NCBI RefSeq assembly: GCF_020524045.1
Contig: NZ_JAIVKL010000019.1
Location: 25,063-89,062 of the forward strand
DNA length: 64,000 bases
Reading direction: 5' to 3'
Origin: Metabacillus litoralis
Lineage (GTDB): Bacteria > Bacillota > Bacilli > Bacillales > Bacillaceae
A program made the translations under genes and the position numbers. This document shows, one piece after another, positions 61,064 to 64,000 of this stretch (position 1 is the stretch's first letter; each line of letters starts with the position of its first letter). Under the pieces are notes generated by a model. It saw only the letters and a program-made list of their open reading frames with translations, did no database searches and was not told where the DNA came from.

Positions 61064-62809
61064 ATGAGCTGGGAAAAAAGTTATCAACGTTGGATAAATA
61101 AACAGGATTTAGATCAAGAGTTAAAAGGTTTATTAAACGAAATGGAAGGCAATGAAAAGGTATTAGAAGATTGCTTTTATAAAGAATTAGAGTTCGGTAC
61201 TGGTGGTATGCGTGGAGAGATTGGACCAGGTACGAACCGAATGAATACATACACAGTTCGTAAAGCTTCAGAAGGACTAGCTTCATACATAGATTCTTTC
61301 GGTGAAGAAGCCAAAAAACGTGGGGTTGTTATTGCTTATGATTCACGTTATAAATCACCGGAATTTGCAATGGAAGCGGCAAAAACACTTGCTTCTCATG
61401 GAATTCAAACATATGTATTTGAAGAACTGCGCCCAACACCAGAGCTTTCATTTGCCGTTCGTCACTTAAATGGTTTTTCAGGAATAGTTATTACTGCAAG
61501 TCATAACCCACCTGAATATAATGGCTATAAAGTTTACGGAGAAGATGGAGGTCAATTGCCACCTGCAGCAGCAGATACTGTCATTTCGTATGTAAGTAAA
61601 GTTGAAGATGAACTTTTAATAGAAGTACAAGATGAAGCTACATTGAAAGAACAAGGGCTTATTAAAATGTTAGGTGAAGAAATTGACGAAGCTTATACTG
61701 AGAAGTTAAAAACAATTTCAGTGAATCCTAATCTTTCAAGTGAAGTAGATATTAAGGTTGTTTTCACACCACTACATGGAACAGCTAACAAACCTGTTCG
61801 TCTTGGCTTAGATGCTCTAGGCTATAAAAATATTACAGTTGTGAAAGAACAAGAACTACCAGATCCGAATTTCTCTTCAGTCAAATCACCAAATCCTGAA
61901 GAACATGACGCTTTTACTTTAGCAATACGTGATGGAAAAAAAATCGATGCTGATGTGTTAATTGGAACAGATCCAGATGCGGATCGTCTTGGGGTAGCAG
62001 TGAAGAATAATGATGGAGAATATGTTGTGTTAACAGGAAACCAAACAGGTGCACTTCTTCTTCATTACATCCTTTCGGAGAAAAAGGAAAAAGGAACACT
62101 TCCAAGCAATGGTGTTGTGTTAAAAACTATCGTAACATCAGAAATTGGGAGAGATATCGCTAGCTCATTTGGGTTAGATACAATTGATACCTTAACAGGA
62201 TTTAAATTCATTGGTGAAAAAATCAATGAATACGAAAGAAGTGGTCAATATGAATTCCAATTTGGCTATGAGGAAAGTTATGGTTATTTAATTGGTGATT
62301 TTGCTCGTGACAAAGATGCTGTACAAGCCGCTCTATTATCTGTAGAAGTAGCAGCTTATTACAAAAAGAAAGGGCTAACTTTGTACCAAGGCTTGCTCGA
62401 GATTTTTAAAAAGTATGGTTATTACAAAGAAGGCTTGCAATCTTTAACATTGAAAGGAAAAGAAGGTGCTGAGCAAATCCAAAGTATTCTTCAATCCTTT
62501 AGAAGTAATCCACCGACAGACATAGCAGGAAAGAAAATCGTAGCCATTGAAGATTATCAAACAAGTGAACGTCAAGATGTAGTTGCTGGATCCAAAGAAA
62601 CGATCCATTTACCAGGATCCAACGTTTTGAAATATATTCTTGAAGATCATTCTTGGTTCTGTGTACGACCATCTGGTACAGAGCCAAAAGCTAAATTCTA
62701 CTTTGGTGTTAACTGTGAAACATTAGAACAAAGTGAAGAACAGCTAGCGGCATTAGAAGCTGGTGTAATGAATAAAGTATATGAACTGATAGCAGCTTTA
62801 AGCAAGTAA
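61064..62809 (+). CDS. pgcA: Alpha-phosphoglucomutase / phosphomannomutase PgcA
   Basis: 581 residues, the length of B. subtilis PgcA (YhxB). Interconverts glucose-6-phosphate and glucose-1-phosphate, feeding UDP-glucose for glycolipid and teichoic acid. Phosphoserine loop [14 protein letters not shown], metal loop [10 protein letters not shown], sugar loop [10 protein letters not shown], phosphate loop [16 protein letters not shown] 61064 follows TTGGAGGTAA; the in-frame ATG at 61034 has none. Confidence 0.96.
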   Translation: MSWEKSYQRWINKQDLDQELKGLLNEMEGNEKVLEDCFYKELEFGTGGMRGEIGPGTNRMNTYTVRKASEGLASYIDSFGEEAKKRGVVIAYDSRYKSPEFAMEAAKTLASHGIQTYVFEELRPTPELSFAVRHLNGFSGIVITASHNPPEYNGYKVYGEDGGQLPPAAADTVISYVSKVEDELLIEVQDEATLKEQGLIKMLGEEIDEAYTEKLKTISVNPNLSSEVDIKVVFTPLHGTANKPVRLGLDALGYKNITVVKEQELPDPNFSSVKSPNPEEHDAFTLAIRDGKKIDADVLIGTDPDADRLGVAVKNNDGEYVVLTGNQTGALLLHYILSEKKEKGTLPSNGVVLKTIVTSEIGRDIASSFGLDTIDTLTGFKFIGEKINEYERSGQYEFQFGYEESYGYLIGDFARDKDAVQAALLSVEVAAYYKKKGLTLYQGLLEIFKKYGYYKEGLQSLTLKGKEGAEQIQSILQSFRSNPPTDIAGKKIVAIEDYQTSERQDVVAGSKETIHLPGSNVLKYILEDHSWFCVRPSGTEPKAKFYFGVNCETLEQSEEQLAALEAGVMNKVYELIAALSK

Positions 62810-62857
62810 AGCGGATCCTAAAGTCACTTTTTAATAAATACGGAATAAACCTTTATA

Positions 62858-62897
62858 AAAAGACGAGCAAATTTTGAATGAATTTGTTCGTCTTTTT
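62858..62897 (+). terminator. Terminator after pgcA
   Basis: AAAAGACGAGCAAATT pairs with AATTTGTTCGTCTTTT (one G-U pair) and ends in T. Confidence 0.88.
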
Positions 62898-62905
62898 TAT
62901 ATGAA

Positions 62906-63067
62906 GGCTCATTTCTGAACGATTGTTGCTATGTAATAAAAATTTGGGGTGAAAACAGTGTTTTCCCACTACAAAGGTACTATTTTATGAATAAAAGATA
63001 CCACTAGACTTAATACAGTGCTGATTGCTTAGGGTATTCAAAAACATCAAAGTTCGCGAAAACAGCC
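62906..63067 (+). mobile_element. Family-D miniature transposon with perfect 8-bp target duplication
   Basis: 162 bp. Starts GGCTCATTTCTGAACG, contains GATACCACTAGACTTAATAC, ends CGCGAAAACAGCC. TATATGAA is present on both sides (62898-62905, 63068-63075). It sits before the last gene. Confidence 0.87.
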
Positions 63068-63247
63068 TATATGAAAAAGGATAAGAATTTGTACTTAGAG
63101 TTATTAATTAGCTCAAGGTGTTCATTGGCTCAAGTGTCTAGTGCACAATTTATATTGTCTCAGGAAAATGATCATTTCAGCTGTATTTCAATACTCATTA
63201 TGGAAACAATAGATAATGTTTATTATTCCCTTTTAGGAGGATATCTC

Positions 63248-63802
63248 ATGGAATACAGTGAATATTGGAAGGAAATTAATAAGAAGAGTGAAGAGTTAAA
63301 TTCTTTATTTTCTTCATATTGGGAAAGCTACTCTCATATGGGGACATGGCAATTCTGGACAGTTGTCTCATTATTAATTGCTCCATTACTGTTGGTTTAT
63401 TTTTTAGTTGATAGAAAAAGAATTTTTGAACTTTTTTTCTTTGGATATACAGTGCATTTGTTATGGACATATATCGATATAGTTCTCGAAAGATTAGGTT
63501 TTTTCATCCATACATATTTTCTAACACCTTTATTACCCTTCGCCCTTAACATGACAGCCTCCGCACTTCCAGTAGGCTTTCTGCTTTTGTATCAATATTG
63601 TACGAATCATAACAAAAACTTTTACTTGTACACGATCCTGCTTAGTGCTGTATTTGCATTCGGTTTTGCATCTGTAGAAGCATATGTAGGTTTAGTCAAA
63701 TTAAATAAAGGAATGAATCTTTTTTATGTTTTTCTTATTGATATAGGAATTGCATATATTGCTTATTGGTTGACATATTTAGTTAAATGGATAAAAAAAT
63801 AA
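63248..63802 (+). CDS. Multispan membrane protein of unknown function
   Basis: 184 residues. A hydrophilic N-terminus (~30) is followed by about five membrane helices with the conserved-looking loop RKRIFELFFFGYTVHLLWTY. Possibly of the CBO0543 group of Bacillus membrane proteins; I am not certain. ATG 63248 follows TTAGGAGGAT. The frame continues upstream to 63071, inside the target duplication of the mobile element, and that part is unlikely to be translated. Confidence 0.75.
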   Translation: MEYSEYWKEINKKSEELNSLFSSYWESYSHMGTWQFWTVVSLLIAPLLLVYFLVDRKRIFELFFFGYTVHLLWTYIDIVLERLGFFIHTYFLTPLLPFALNMTASALPVGFLLLYQYCTNHNKNFYLYTILLSAVFAFGFASVEAYVGLVKLNKGMNLFYVFLIDIGIAYIAYWLTYLVKWIKK

Positions 63803-63813
63803 TGATAGGAGGT

Positions 63814-63899
63814 TAAATCTAAATTCAGTTAAGTTGAAAAAAACAAGTTCGTTCCATTGCGCTGCAGACACTCGCGTTCCACGGGGAGGAAGCTGAGCC
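63814..63899 (+). repeat. Family-B repeat, left part only
   Basis: Matches the first ~90 bp of the copy at 11751 and its leader (AAATCTAAATTCAGTTAAG; CGTTCCATTGCGCTGCAGAC; GGGGAGGAAGCTGAGCC), then stops abruptly at 63899. What follows is unrelated. Confidence 0.7.
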
Positions 63900-63914
63900 C
63901 AATGTCATCAAGCT

Positions 63915-63943
63915 AACCTTACAAATTATGTAAGGTTTTTTTG
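63915..63943 (+). terminator. Terminator near the window end
   Basis: AACCTTAC-AAATTAT-GTAAGGTT is followed by TTTTT. It could end transcription from the membrane protein gene. Confidence 0.75.
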
Positions 63944-64000
63944 GACGATTTTCTGTTTGAATCAAGCTAAGTTTAATTGAAATGCAAATGTCATAAAAGA

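Noticed and set aside
63071..63247. N-terminal extension of the last membrane protein
   Set aside because: It begins inside the target duplication of a mobile element, while a strong AGGAGG lies before ATG 63248.

Overview
The window is chromosomal DNA from a low-G+C, spore-forming member of the Bacillaceae. This rests on the Bacillus subtilis-like gene blocks, AGGAGG-type ribosome sites, many TTG/GTG starts, Fur and CcpA boxes, and sporulation genes (prkA, yhbH). Two blocks that I recall as neighbours in B. subtilis are present: the yhb block (queG, yhbB, trmL, prkA, yhbH; about 13.8-20.6 kb) and the yhc block (yhcS, yhcT, yhcU, yhcV, yhcW, yhcX, then pgcA; about 54-62.8 kb). Between them lies roughly 33 kb that looks accessory.

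Layout. 0-1.1 kb: tail of an unknown gene and an RsbR-type STAS protein. 1.6-8.4 kb: a carbohydrate ABC importer (two permeases and a lipoprotein) followed by its YesM/YesN-type two-component system. 8.6-11.1 kb: a TetR regulator and a 14-helix drug exporter on the minus strand. 11.4-13.7 kb: a small coiled-coil membrane protein, a Gly/Tyr-rich probable coat protein, tRNA-Gly(UCC) and a B3/4-domain protein. 13.8-20.6 kb: the yhb block. 20.6-21.8 kb: a long intergenic zone with a 48-residue gene and nested miniature transposons. 21.8-39.3 kb: a second YesN/YesM pair and importer, then beta-galactosidase, alpha-galactosidase, a GH65 phosphorylase, beta-phosphoglucomutase and a GH32 beta-fructosidase, together an oligosaccharide utilisation locus. 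39.8-41.3 kb: an AT-hook/ribbon-helix-helix protein and a membrane HD-GYP phosphodiesterase. 41.8-45.6 kb: a Fur-controlled siderophore importer matching fpbNOPQ (yclNOPQ). 45.7-53.0 kb: a signalling cluster with a GAF-GAF-PAS histidine kinase that seems to start at AUU, a giant CheB-CheR-PAS-kinase fusion, and a minus-strand pair encoding a free-standing CarH-like B12-binding sensor and a PAS-like protein. 53.4-53.9 kb: a flavodoxin-fold oxidoreductase. 54.1-62.8 kb: the yhc block with a BdbC/thioredoxin pair inserted. 63.2-63.8 kb: a small multispan membrane protein.

How the parts work together. Both importers lack an ATPase gene, so they probably share an MsmX-type ATPase encoded elsewhere; each is paired with a membrane kinase and an AraC-type regulator and carries CcpA sites near its promoter. 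The enzymes downstream of the second importer would split alpha- and beta-galactosides, sucrose and an alpha-glucoside such as maltose inside the cell.

The most interesting candidates are the B12-sensor/PAS/CheB-CheR-kinase cluster (a possible light- or cobalamin-responsive pathway), the probable AUU start of the neighbouring kinase, and several miniature transposons with GGCTCT ends and 8-bp target duplications, one nested in another.
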